Shown here piece after piece: positions 1-7,911 of a stretch of DNA of 64,000 nucleotides (position 1 is the first letter of the stretch; each line of letters starts with the position of its first letter). The translations under genes were made by a program, and so were the position numbers. Under the pieces are notes generated by a model. The model made no database searches, was not told the origin of the DNA, and saw only the letters and a program-made list of their open reading frames with translations. Origin of the DNA: Teichococcus wenyumeiae (GTDB lineage: Bacteria > Pseudomonadota > Alphaproteobacteria > Acetobacterales > Acetobacteraceae). The DNA lies in NCBI RefSeq assembly GCF_003696345.1, contig NZ_RFLX01000001.1, positions 496,001 through 560,000 on the forward strand, in the 5' to 3' direction.

Positions 1-982
1 GCAGCCCGAGGCCGCGCCCACCCCCGTGGCGCCCGTGACGGCGCCGCCGCCCGAGGGCACGCGCGGCCCCACGGCCGAGGAGCGGGAGCTGGAAGCGGCG
101 CTGAAGGGCGAGCGCATCCAGGGCCGCATCTCCATCCCCAACCAGAGCGCCGGCGTGCTGGTGCAGCCGGAAGGGCGGGACTGGCGCGTCTTCCACAACC
201 GCACCCTGCCCTGGGTGGCCGGTACGGCGGTGGTCGGCACGGTGGTGCTGCTGGCGCTGTTCTTCCTGATCCGCGGCCGCGTGCGGGTGCGGGAAGGCTT
301 CTCCGGCCGCACCATGCTGCGCTTCACCTTCTTCGAGCGCGCGGTGCACTGGATGACGGCCAGCTCCTTCATCGTGCTGGCGCTCTCGGGCCTCAACCTG
401 ACCTTCGGGCGGGATGTGCTCCGTCCCGTGATCGGGCCGGAAGCCTTCACCACCCTCTCCCACTGGGGCAAGACGGCGCATAACTTCCTGGCCTTCCCCT
501 TCACGCTGGGCATCCTGCTGCTCTTCATCATGTGGGTGGGCGGCAACCTGCCGACGCGGGGCGACGTCACCTGGCTGATGCAGGGCGGCGGCATGATCGG
601 CCACACCAACCCGAAGGCGGACCGTTTCAACGCCGGCCAGAAGGGCATCTTCTGGATCACGGTGCTGGGCGGCGCGGCGGTGGCGGTCTCTGGCTACCTG
701 CTGGTCTTCCCCTTCACGGTGCTGGACGTGAATGGCCAGCAATGGGCGCATATGGTCCATGGCATCATCTCCGCCGTGATGATGGCGGCCATCCTGGCCC
801 ATATCTACATCGGCACCCTGGGCATGGAGGGCGCCTTCTCCGCCATGGGCAGCGGGCAGGTGGACTACAACTGGGCGCGCGAGCACCACGAGCTCTGGGT
901 GGATCAGGAACTCGCCAAGGCGCATGACACGGTGCGGCCCGGCAGCGGCGGGCCCGCCCCGCGCCCCGCCGGGGCGGATTGA
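1..982 (+). CDS. Formate dehydrogenase gamma subunit (cytochrome b556), 5' partial
   Basis: This is the membrane cytochrome b subunit that anchors a respiratory formate dehydrogenase and passes formate electrons to quinone. The frame is open to the left edge, so the true start lies outside the window; the first start-type codon inside is GTG at 26. Counting from there, a Pro/Ala-rich stretch (1-20) and a hydrophilic segment lead to one membrane helix (about 63-83). The cytochrome core follows, with candidate haem-b histidines at 109, 147, 152, 242, 245 and 259 in four hydrophobic segments. The final ~50 residues are polar and end Pro/Ala-rich. A strong terminator follows at once. The mobB and moeA genes downstream fit a molybdenum- or tungsten-dependent enzyme whose catalytic subunits are encoded upstream. 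Confidence 0.9.
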   Translation, partial: QPEAAPTPVAPVTAPPPEGTRGPTAEERELEAALKGERIQGRISIPNQSAGVLVQPEGRDWRVFHNRTLPWVAGTAVVGTVVLLALFFLIRGRVRVREGFSGRTMLRFTFFERAVHWMTASSFIVLALSGLNLTFGRDVLRPVIGPEAFTTLSHWGKTAHNFLAFPFTLGILLLFIMWVGGNLPTRGDVTWLMQGGGMIGHTNPKADRFNAGQKGIFWITVLGGAAVAVSGYLLVFPFTVLDVNGQQWAHMVHGIISAVMMAAILAHIYIGTLGMEGAFSAMGSGQVDYNWAREHHELWVDQELAKAHDTVRPGSGGPAPRPAGAD

Positions 983-993
983 GACGAGCCAAA

Positions 994-1021
994 GGGCCGG
1001 GGCATCCCCCGGCCCTTTTTT
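994..1021 (+). terminator. Rho-independent terminator of the formate dehydrogenase operon
   Basis: A perfect 9-bp GC stem (994-1002 pairing with 1007-1015) with a four-base loop is followed by six T residues. It lies 11 bases after the stop codon, so it separates the formate dehydrogenase operon from mobB-moeA. Confidence 0.9.
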
Positions 1022-1085
1022 CATGGCGCCTCTCCGGGCCTCGCCGGCCTTGCGAGGGCCGGCACCCGCCGCTAAGCCGGTGCCC

Positions 1086-1586
1086 ATGCGCCTCATCGGA
1101 CTGGCCGGCTGGAGTGGCGCCGGCAAGACCACCCTGCTGGCCCGCCTGATCCCCGCGCTCGCCGCGCGCGGCATCGCGGTCTCCACCGTCAAGCACGCCC
1201 ATCACGCCTTCGACATCGACCAGCCGGGCAAGGACAGCCACACCCACCGGCAGGCGGGGGCGCGGCAGGTGCTGGTCTCCTCCTCCAACCGCTGGGCCCT
1301 GATGAGCGAGCTGCGCGGCGCGCCCGAGCCGCCGCTGGCCGAGCTGCTGCGCAAGCTGGACCCGGTGGACCTCGTGATTGTCGAGGGCTTCAAGCGCGAC
1401 AGCCACCCCAAGATCGAGGTCTTCCGCGCCGCCAATGGCAAGCCCTGGCTGCACCCCCAGGACCCCGCCATCCGCGCCGCCGCCACCGATACCCCGCCCC
1501 CCGGCCCCCTGCCCTTTGCCGGGATCGACGAGGTGGAGCGCGTCGCCGACCTCCTGCTCGCCCATGCCGCGCCATGGCCCAGCTAA
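1086..1586 (+). CDS. mobB: Molybdopterin-guanine dinucleotide biosynthesis protein MobB
   Basis: MobB is a small GTP-binding adaptor for the MobA step that attaches GMP to molybdopterin. The 166-residue product opens with a beta strand and a Walker A loop, GWSGAGKT at residues 8-15. The invariant-looking VKHAHH and the VEGFKRD segment typical of MobB follow. The ATG at 1086 was chosen because homology starts at once with MRLIGLAGW; the frame stays open further upstream, but that would run into the terminator. The 3' end overlaps moeA by 13 bases, so the two are probably translationally coupled. No mobA is visible in this window. Confidence 0.9.
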   Translation: MRLIGLAGWSGAGKTTLLARLIPALAARGIAVSTVKHAHHAFDIDQPGKDSHTHRQAGARQVLVSSSNRWALMSELRGAPEPPLAELLRKLDPVDLVIVEGFKRDSHPKIEVFRAANGKPWLHPQDPAIRAAATDTPPPGPLPFAGIDEVERVADLLLAHAAPWPS

Positions 1587-2824
1587 GCGACGACTGCTTC
1601 GCCCACGGCGGCAAGCTGCTGTCCGTGGAGGACGCGGCGGCCCTGGTGGTGGCCCGCGTGCCGCCGCTCGAAGGCCGCGAGACCCTGCCCCTGATCGAGG
1701 CGCGCGGCCGCATCCTGGCCAGCAACCTGCATGCCCCCGGCCCGCTGCCCCCCTTCTTCAACAGCGCCGTGGACGGCTACGCCTTCCGCCATGCCGACCT
1801 GGAGCCGGCGGGCGAGACGGTGCTCCGCCTGGAAGGCCGCCTCGCCGCCGGCCAGGCAGCGGGCGCCGCCCTGCCCCCCGGCACTGCCCTCCGCATCCTG
1901 ACCGGCGCCCCCATGCCCCCCGGCGCCGATACCGTGATGATGCAGGAGGACGCCCGGCTGGAGGATGGCCTGATCCGCCTGCCCCCCGGCCTCAAGCCCG
2001 GCGCCAATTGCCGCCCGGCCGGCGAGGACGTGGCCCAGGGCGAGCTGGCCCTGCCCGCCGGCACGCGCCTCGGCCCCGCCGAGGTCGGCCTCGCCGCCGC
2101 CTTGGGCTTCGCCGCTCTGCCCGTCACCCGCCGCCCGCGCATCGGCGTCTTCAGCACCGGCGACGAGCTGGCGCCCCCCGGCACCCCGCTGGGCCCGGCG
2201 CAGACCTACGACAGCAACCGCTTCTCCCTGCTCGCCCTGCTGGCCGGCCTGCCGGTGGAGGCGCATGACCTCGGCATCCTGCCCGACCGCCCCGGCGCCA
2301 CCGCCGAAGCCCTGCGCGAGGCCGCCGCCTGCCACGACATGCTGCTGACCTCCGGCGGTGTCTCCACCGGGGAGGAAGACCATGTCCGCGCCGCCATCCA
2401 GGCCGGCGGCAGCCTGGTCTTCTGGCGGCTGGCGCTGAAGCCGGGCCGCCCGGCGGCCATGGGCGTGGTGGGCGGCACGCCGGTGCTGGGCCTGCCCGGC
2501 AACCCTGTGGCGGCCATCGTCACCTTCCTGCACCTGGCACGGCCCCTGGCGCTGCGTCTGGCCGGCGCCACGCCCGCCGCCCTGCCCCGCTTCGCCGCCA
2601 CCGCCGACTTCGCCTACCGCAAGAAGGCCGGGCGGCGGGAATACGTGCGCGTCTCGCTCCAGCCCGGTGCCACCCTGCCAGTGGCACGCAAATACCCGCG
2701 GGAGGGCGCGGGGCTGCTGACCTCCCTCACCCGCTCCGACGCCTTCGCGGAACTGGGGGAAGAGGTCACCGCCGTGGCGCCGGGGGATACGGTGATGGTG
2801 CTGCCCTTCGGGATGGTGTTCTAG
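1574..2824 (+). CDS. moeA: Molybdopterin molybdenumtransferase MoeA
   Basis: MoeA inserts molybdate into adenylylated molybdopterin to give active Mo-cofactor. The 416-residue length is normal. Visible family motifs are NSAVDGYA (about 63-70), the PPGADTV segment (about 115-121), GGVSTGEEDH (261-270, the MoCF-biosynthesis domain) and GLPGNPVAA (about 306-314). A C-terminal beta-barrel domain completes it. The ATG at 1574 overlaps the end of mobB. With mobB and the preceding formate dehydrogenase gene this forms a molybdoenzyme supply group. A composite repeat begins five bases after the stop. Confidence 0.93.
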   Translation: MAQLSDDCFAHGGKLLSVEDAAALVVARVPPLEGRETLPLIEARGRILASNLHAPGPLPPFFNSAVDGYAFRHADLEPAGETVLRLEGRLAAGQAAGAALPPGTALRILTGAPMPPGADTVMMQEDARLEDGLIRLPPGLKPGANCRPAGEDVAQGELALPAGTRLGPAEVGLAAALGFAALPVTRRPRIGVFSTGDELAPPGTPLGPAQTYDSNRFSLLALLAGLPVEAHDLGILPDRPGATAEALREAAACHDMLLTSGGVSTGEEDHVRAAIQAGGSLVFWRLALKPGRPAAMGVVGGTPVLGLPGNPVAAIVTFLHLARPLALRLAGATPAALPRFAATADFAYRKKAGRREYVRVSLQPGATLPVARKYPREGAGLLTSLTRSDAFAELGEEVTAVAPGDTVMVLPFGMVF

Positions 2825-2829
2825 GCGGC

Positions 2830-3089
2830 GGCCGGGGCCAAAGAGGGCTCCGCCCTCTCTGGACGCTCCCGCCGGGGTGGAAAGTCCACCCCGGGCCCCG
2901 CTGTCAGTTTTTCGGGGCTTCGCGCCGCAGCGTGGCGGCTGTTGTTTTTGCTGAAGCCATGCGGGCTGAACCCTCAGTCGCCGAGGGTCATGGACCCTAG
3001 GCGGAACCACCGTCACTAAAAACAGATGGCGGGGTCCGGGGTGACACGGTCACCCCGGCGGGGGTTCCAGGGGGCGGCGCCCCCTGGCC
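2830..3089. repeat. Composite palindromic repeat, copy A1 (between convergent moeA and azlD)
   Basis: The element fills almost the whole gap between two convergent genes, starting 5 bases after the moeA stop and ending 4 bases before the azlD stop. The left arm has a GGCCAAAGAGGGC...GCCCTCTCTGG hairpin, then GGGGTGGA-AAG-TCCACCCC, then AGTTTTTC. The right arm, read in reverse complement, has GGCCAGGGGGCGCCGCCCCC, then GGGGTGACC-G-TGTCACCCC, then a GACCCCGCCATC box. The core is in reverse orientation relative to most copies, with GCCGAGGGTC-ATG-GACCCT. The arms are imperfect inverted repeats of each other. It probably acts as a bidirectional transcript-end structure, or is a MITE-like relic. 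Confidence 0.8.
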
Positions 3090-3093
3090 TGCG

Positions 3094-3396
3094 TCATTCC
3101 AGCCCGTACCGCAGTGCCGCCAGCGTTCCCACCCCGGCCAGAATCGACAGCACCAGGTTGCGCGTCCGCCACTGCACCAGCGCCACCGGCAGCGCCGAGA
3201 GCCAGGCGGCGTAATCCATGCGGGAGAGTGCCAGCGCCACATAGGCCGCGAAGAGCGGGCCGGGGATGTTGCGCATCATCGCCTCCACGAAGGGCGGTGG
3301 GCGCACCACGCGCAGCACGGCATAGCCGCCGGCGCGGCAGAGAAAGGTCACCGCCGCCATCCCCAGGATGGCCAGCAGCACGTCCATGCGCAGCAT
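3094..3396 (-). CDS. azlD: Branched-chain amino acid exporter small subunit, AzlD family
   Basis: This is a 100-residue membrane protein with about three to four hydrophobic segments (residues ~5-25, 45-60, 62-80, 82-98). It carries the AzlD-type TFLCRAGGY and PPPFVEAMMRNIP segments. It pairs with AzlC to export branched-chain or analogous amino acids. The ATG (complement of 3394-3396) overlaps the azlC stop in a TGATG arrangement, so translation should be coupled. Substrate specificity cannot be read from the sequence. Confidence 0.85.
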   Translation of the reverse strand: MLRMDVLLAILGMAAVTFLCRAGGYAVLRVVRPPPFVEAMMRNIPGPLFAAYVALALSRMDYAAWLSALPVALVQWRTRNLVLSILAGVGTLAALRYGLE

Positions 3397-4079
3397 CAGT
3401 TGCGGCGCCCTTCCAGCCAGGCAGCCAGGGCGGCGCCGCCCAGCGCGCCGCTCAGCAGCGGCACCGGCTGCGGCAGGCCCAGCCGGGCCGCGCCCAATGC
3501 CAGCCCGGCGGCCAGCACCCATGGCCAGAGTTCCCCCTTGCCGCGCCACAGCGAGACCAGCAGCGCCACGAAGGTGGCGGTGGCGGCGAAGAAGATCGGG
3601 TGCCCCGGCGGCAGGCGGATCGCGCCGCTCAGCACATGGCCCAGCGCCGCGAAGATCATCCAGGTGACCCACAGCGTCAGGCCGATGCCCAGCAGGAAGC
3701 CGGGGTCGCGCCCGCCGGAACGCATATTGGCCACGCCCAGCGCGAAGGAATGGTCCACGATGGTGCCCAGCGTCAGCCATAGGCGCCAGCCGCGCACGCG
3801 GTCCAGCAGCGGCGCCAGGGCGGCGCCCATCGGCAGCATGCGGACATTCACGGCGAAGGCGGCGAGGCAGGCGGCCAGCAGCGGCGCCGGGTCGGCCCAG
3901 AGTTCCATCGCCAGAAGCTGCGCCGTGCCGGCATAGACCACGCCGGACATCAGCAGCGTCTCCGCCAGGCTCAGGCCCTTGCTCTGGGAGACGATTCCCA
4001 CCACCAGCCCGAAGGGGGTCAGACCGATCATCAGCGGCACCGCGGCGCGCATGCCGAGGCGCAGCCCGGCCAGGGTCAT
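3396..4079 (-). CDS. azlC: Branched-chain amino acid exporter large subunit, AzlC family
   Basis: This is a 227-residue polytopic inner-membrane protein. The PFGLVVGI segment and the long hydrophobic stretch with AFAVNVRMLPMGAAL are AzlC-family hallmarks. It forms the exporter with azlD, which overlaps its stop by one base. I chose the ATG at 4079, giving a four-base gap to recX; a GTG at 4091 would overlap recX by eight bases. Gene order is recX-azlC-azlD on one strand, so all three are probably one transcript. Nothing ties recX functionally to amino acid export. Confidence 0.85.
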   Translation of the reverse strand: MTLAGLRLGMRAAVPLMIGLTPFGLVVGIVSQSKGLSLAETLLMSGVVYAGTAQLLAMELWADPAPLLAACLAAFAVNVRMLPMGAALAPLLDRVRGWRLWLTLGTIVDHSFALGVANMRSGGRDPGFLLGIGLTLWVTWMIFAALGHVLSGAIRLPPGHPIFFAATATFVALLVSLWRGKGELWPWVLAAGLALGAARLGLPQPVPLLSGALGGAALAAWLEGRRN

Positions 4080-4083
4080 GCCC

Positions 4084-4701
4084 TCAGCCACGGCGGGAGG
4101 CCAAGAGGCGGTCGGTGGCGTCCTCGGGGTCCATGTCCAGGGCGCGCTCGGCCAGGTCGCGGGGGAAGCCGGCGCGGGCCAGGGCGCCCAGCGCCTTCAG
4201 CCGCGCCTCGGGCGAGGGCGGCTGCTCCACGGCGAAGGGGCCGGCGCGGCGGCGGCGCAGGTGGCCCAGGGCGGCGGCCAGTTCATCCGTTTCTTCCAGC
4301 AGCCCGGCGGCGGTGGCGGCGGGCACGCCCTTCACCGCCAGATGCGCGGCAATGGCGCGGCGGGACCGGCCGGCCTGGTTCAGCCGGCGGGCGCGGGCGG
4401 CGGCGAAGGCCTCGTCATCCACCGCGCCGGCCTTGGCCAGGGCCTGGGCGACTTCTGCGGCGGCCTGCTTGGCTTGTGCGGCGGCGGGGGCGATGGTCTC
4501 GGCCAACTGGCCTTCCCCCTCGGCGCGGCGGGCCCAGCGGTCCACCCGGCGTTGCAGCACGCGGCGCAACCCGGCCTCGGTGGTGCCGAAGCGGGCCAGA
4601 TGCGCCAGCGCGGCCTCCCGCAGGCGGGCGGCATCGGGGGCGGGGCCGGCGGGGATGTCGCGACGCGGGCGCGCGGGCGTTCGGCCCGAAGGCGTTTTCA
4701 T
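4084..4701 (-). CDS. recX: Recombination regulator RecX family
   Basis: This 205-residue, Ala/Arg-rich, all-helical protein has the three-helix repeats of RecX. These are seen in LAHLARFGTTEAGLRRVLQRRV (about 35-56), in the DEAFAAARARRLNQAGRSRRAIAAHL region, and in a C-terminal arm ending DPEDATDRLLASRRG. RecX binds the RecA filament and limits strand exchange. No recA or lexA is nearby; instead it heads an operon with azlCD. The start is ATG at 4701. Upstream lies only a single-arm repeat. Confidence 0.82.
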   Translation of the reverse strand: MKTPSGRTPARPRRDIPAGPAPDAARLREAALAHLARFGTTEAGLRRVLQRRVDRWARRAEGEGQLAETIAPAAAQAKQAAAEVAQALAKAGAVDDEAFAAARARRLNQAGRSRRAIAAHLAVKGVPAATAAGLLEETDELAAALGHLRRRRAGPFAVEQPPSPEARLKALGALARAGFPRDLAERALDMDPEDATDRLLASRRG

Positions 4702-4740
4702 GATGCGGGGCAGTTTGCCACGGGCAGGGGGCGGCCGGAA

Positions 4741-4808
4741 GGCCAGGGGGCGCCGCCCCCTGGAACCCCCGCCGGGGTGACAGGGTCACCCCGGACCCCG
4801 CCATCAAT
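4741..4808. repeat. Solo arm of the composite repeat, copy A2
   Basis: A single arm with no core or second arm: GGCCAGGGGGCGCCGCCCCC-TGG hairpin, then the GCCGGGGTGACA-G-GGTCACCCCGG palindrome, then GACCCCGCCATCAATG. It lies just downstream of the dsbD-like gene (stop at 4829, minus strand) and upstream of recX. Solo arms imply that an arm is a unit that can exist alone. Confidence 0.75.
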
Positions 4809-4828
4809 GGGCGGAAACGGAGAAGGGG

Positions 4829-6904
4829 TCAGCCGGCAGCCTGCGCTTCCAGGGCGCGCAGCACGATGGATTCCGTCAGGATCTGCGGCAGCACGGCCGG
4901 GGCGCCACCGCCGGCGGGATAGACCAGATACAGCGGCACGCCCTCCCGCCCATGGGCACGCAGCAGGGCGGCGATCTCGGCGCCGCCGCGCGTCCAGTCG
5001 CCGGTCAGATAGGCGACGCGGCGGGTGGCGAAGGCTTCCCGCACCGCCGTGCTGTCCAGCGCCACGCGCTCATTCACCTTGCAGGTGATGCACCAGGCGG
5101 CGGTGAGATTGACGAAGACCGGGCGGCCTTCTGCCTGCGCGGCGGCGACGCGGGCGGCGGACCAGGGCTCGGCACCGGCCTCGGCGGCCGTGGCGGCGGG
5201 GGCAGGGGCCGCGTGCAGGCGCGGCAGCAGCAGCGCCGCCAGCAGCAGCGCCAGGGCGGCACCGCCGCGCCCGGCCAGTCGCCAGCGCCCGCGCGCGCCC
5301 TGCGCCGTGCCCAGCGCCCAGGCGCCGAAGCCGACCAGCAGCCCGCCTGCCATGGCCGCCGCCAGCCCCTCCGGCCCGGTGAGCTGCGCCAGCACCCAGA
5401 GCAGCCAGAGCGCGGCGCCATACATCGGGAAGGCCAGCGCCTGCTTCAGCCGGTCCATCCAGGCGCCGGGCTTGGGCAAGAGCCGCGTCAGACCCGGCGC
5501 CAGGGCCAGCAGCGCATAGGGCGCGGCCATGCCGAGGCCCATGGCGCCAAACACCGCCAGCGTGCCGGCCGGCGGCAGCGCCATGGCGGCGCCGATGGCG
5601 GCGGCCATGAAGGGCGCGGTGCAGGGGGTGGCCACCAGCACCGCCAGCGCCCCGGTGGCGAAGCTGCCGCCATGCCCGCCACGCGCCGCCAGCGCGCCGC
5701 CCGCGCCCACCGGCCCGCCGATGTTGAACACGCCCGAAAGGTTCAGCCCCACCGCCAGCATCAGCCAGCCGGTCAGGGCCACGAACACCGGGGAGGTGAA
5801 CTGGAAGCCCCAGCCCGCCGTCTGCCCCGCCAGCCGCAGCCCCAGCAGCAAGCCGCCCAGCAGCAGGAAGGAGAGCACGACGCCGGCCGTGTAGCTCGCC
5901 CCATGCGCCCGCACCGTGGCGCGGGCGGCGCCGGACAGCCGCGCGATGCCCAGCGCCTTCATGGCCAGGATGGGAAAGACGCAGGGCATCAGGTTCAGGA
6001 TCAGCCCGCCCAGCGCCGCCCAGAGCAGCGCCTGCCCCAGCGGCAGCCCGCCCCCGCCGCCGGGCAGCGCCGGCAGCGGGCCAGGGGCGGCGGAAAGGCT
6101 ATAAGCGCTGCGCACCCCCGCGCCATCCGTGATGGCCACTACGCCCGCCACCTGCGTCGGCAGTTCCATCATGCCGCGCGGCAGGCCGAGCCGTAGCGCG
6201 CCTTCCGTCACCCGCAGCGGCTGCGGGCCGGCATGGTCCAGCACGCCCGCCTCAGCGGGGAAGAAGAAGGCCTCCTTCACCGATTGCGGCGACAGGTCCT
6301 GGCCCCGCAGCAGCAGCGCGCCTTCCTTGCCCTCGAAGCCGATGCTGGCTTCCCAGGGGGAAGGGCGGGGCAATTGGGCCTCGGCCTGCTGGAACAGCGG
6401 CGCCATGGCGGCATCGGGCCGCGCTGCGGCTTCCACCGGCAGGGTGAGGGTGAAGCGGCCTTCCTCGGGGATGCAGACCTGCTCGCAAACCAGCCAGCTC
6501 GCCTCGGCCTGGATGGTGAAGCTCTGGCCGGGGGTGAGGGAGACCGGCGGCGTCACTTCCTGCGGCAGCAGGGTGGCATTCTCGTAGCCGAAGTTCACCA
6601 GCGGGCCGAAGGGGATGCGGTGCGGCGCCGGCCATTGGATCGGCCCGGCGCTGGCGCCGTCCGGCAGGGTGAGGGTGACATCGGGCGGCAGGCCGGCATC
6701 GCCGGGGTTCTGCCAATAGGTATGCCAGCCCGGCGCCAGGCGCTGCCGCAGCCCGATGCGGAAGGGCTGCCCCGGCGCCACGGAAGCCACCTCGGCCGCC
6801 AGGGTCATGGTGGTGCGCTCCGACCGCACAGCCTCGCTTTCCCCCGCCAGGGCGGGGGTGGCCAGGGCCATCAGGGCGGCGGTGAGGAGGATCGGGCGCG
6901 ACAT
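4829..6904 (-). CDS. dsbD: Thiol:disulfide interchange protein, DsbD/ScsB type
   Basis: The protein carries reducing power from cytoplasmic thioredoxin across the inner membrane to periplasmic thiol proteins. The ATG at 6904 gives 691 residues and a clean signal peptide (MSRPILLTAALMALATPALA); an ATG 12 codons upstream would spoil it. After the signal comes a periplasmic domain with a VCEQVCIPEEG cysteine pair. The CcdA-like membrane core follows, with the two buried cysteine motifs MPCVFP and TPCTAPF. The C-terminal thioredoxin domain has a CITC active site at about 605-608. Its large N-terminal domain resembles ScsB and similar forms more than classical DsbD. The periplasmic partner is not evident nearby. 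Confidence 0.88.
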   Translation of the reverse strand: MSRPILLTAALMALATPALAGESEAVRSERTTMTLAAEVASVAPGQPFRIGLRQRLAPGWHTYWQNPGDAGLPPDVTLTLPDGASAGPIQWPAPHRIPFGPLVNFGYENATLLPQEVTPPVSLTPGQSFTIQAEASWLVCEQVCIPEEGRFTLTLPVEAAARPDAAMAPLFQQAEAQLPRPSPWEASIGFEGKEGALLLRGQDLSPQSVKEAFFFPAEAGVLDHAGPQPLRVTEGALRLGLPRGMMELPTQVAGVVAITDGAGVRSAYSLSAAPGPLPALPGGGGGLPLGQALLWAALGGLILNLMPCVFPILAMKALGIARLSGAARATVRAHGASYTAGVVLSFLLLGGLLLGLRLAGQTAGWGFQFTSPVFVALTGWLMLAVGLNLSGVFNIGGPVGAGGALAARGGHGGSFATGALAVLVATPCTAPFMAAAIGAAMALPPAGTLAVFGAMGLGMAAPYALLALAPGLTRLLPKPGAWMDRLKQALAFPMYGAALWLLWVLAQLTGPEGLAAAMAGGLLVGFGAWALGTAQGARGRWRLAGRGGAALALLLAALLLPRLHAAPAPAATAAEAGAEPWSAARVAAAQAEGRPVFVNLTAAWCITCKVNERVALDSTAVREAFATRRVAYLTGDWTRGGAEIAALLRAHGREGVPLYLVYPAGGGAPAVLPQILTESIVLRALEAQAAG

Positions 6905-7009
6905 GGCGAATAGAAGCCTTTTCCGGTGGCCAGAGGCCAAGGGGGTTCCGCGTGACGAATCGTCTCATGCCACGGCAGGACCGCCTGGGCCAAAGCCTCC
7001 GGGCGCGGG

Positions 7010-7834
7010 TCAGCCGCGCGGTGTCATGAAGGCTTGCGCCTCCGCGCCCGTCATGGCCTGGGCGGCATAGCCGAAATGGCCTTCCGCCAGCACCTCCCGA
7101 CCCGCGCGGGCCAGGGCGCCCAGCGCCGCCCGTGCCAGGGAGCCGCCCAGGCTGATGCGCTTCACGCCCGCTTCCGCCAGTTCCGCCACGGTGAAGGGGC
7201 GCCCGGCCAGGCCCATCACCACATTCACCGGCCTGTCCACGGCGGCGCAGAGGGTGCGGATATCCTCCAGCCGCGTCAGGCCGGGGGCATAGAGCACCTC
7301 CGCGCCCGCCTTCGAAAAAGCCTGCAGGCGGCGGATGGTGTCGTCCAAGTCCGGGCGCCCGTGCAGGTAATTCTCGGCGCGGGCGGTCAGCATGAAGGGC
7401 AGGGCGCGCGCGGCCTCGGCGGCGGCGGCCACGCGTTCCACGGCTTGGTTGAAGTCGTAGAGGGGGCGGTCGGCTTCGCCCGTCGCATCCTCGATGGAGC
7501 CGCCGACGAGGCCCACCCTGGCGGCGGCGCGGATGGTTTCGGCGCAATCCTCCGGCGCATGGCCGAAGCCGTTCTCCAGGTCGGCCGAGACGGGCAGGGA
7601 GGTGGCGGCGACGATGGCTGCGGCATTGGCCAGGGTTTCCTCCCGGCTCACCGCCCCCCGGCCATCCGGCCGCCCCAGCGAGAAGGCGAGGCCGGCGCTG
7701 GTGGTAGCCAGGGCCTCGAAGCCCAGCGCCGCCAGGATGCGGGCGCTGCCGGCATCCCAAGGGTTGGGAATAACAAAGGCGCCGGGGCGGGCATGCAGCG
7801 CGCGGAAGCGGGCCACTTGTTCAGTCTGGCTCAT
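7010..7834 (-). CDS. Isocitrate lyase / PEP mutase superfamily protein
   Basis: This 274-residue cytosolic TIM-barrel enzyme belongs to the ICL/PEPM superfamily, whose members cleave or form C-C or C-P bonds in alpha-hydroxy or alpha-keto acids. Features are PNPWDAGSARIL (about 22-33), SADLENGFG (about 84-92, the metal-binding D-x-E region), GGSIEDATGE (about 113-122) and TARAENYLHG (about 154-163). It lacks the KKCGH loop of true isocitrate lyase, so it is closer to the carboxyvinyl-carboxyphosphonate mutase-like or oxaloacetase-like group. The ATG at 7834 has a good AGGAGG ribosome site eight bases upstream. The substrate is unknown. Confidence 0.82.
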   Translation of the reverse strand: MSQTEQVARFRALHARPGAFVIPNPWDAGSARILAALGFEALATTSAGLAFSLGRPDGRGAVSREETLANAAAIVAATSLPVSADLENGFGHAPEDCAETIRAAARVGLVGGSIEDATGEADRPLYDFNQAVERVAAAAEAARALPFMLTARAENYLHGRPDLDDTIRRLQAFSKAGAEVLYAPGLTRLEDIRTLCAAVDRPVNVVMGLAGRPFTVAELAEAGVKRISLGGSLARAALGALARAGREVLAEGHFGYAAQAMTGAEAQAFMTPRG

Positions 7835-7911
7835 GGCGGTTCCTCCTGTTGTGGTGAACAGATCAGGAACCAGGCTGCGCCGCAAGCCGTGCTGCTGTAG
7901 AGGGTGGCGCC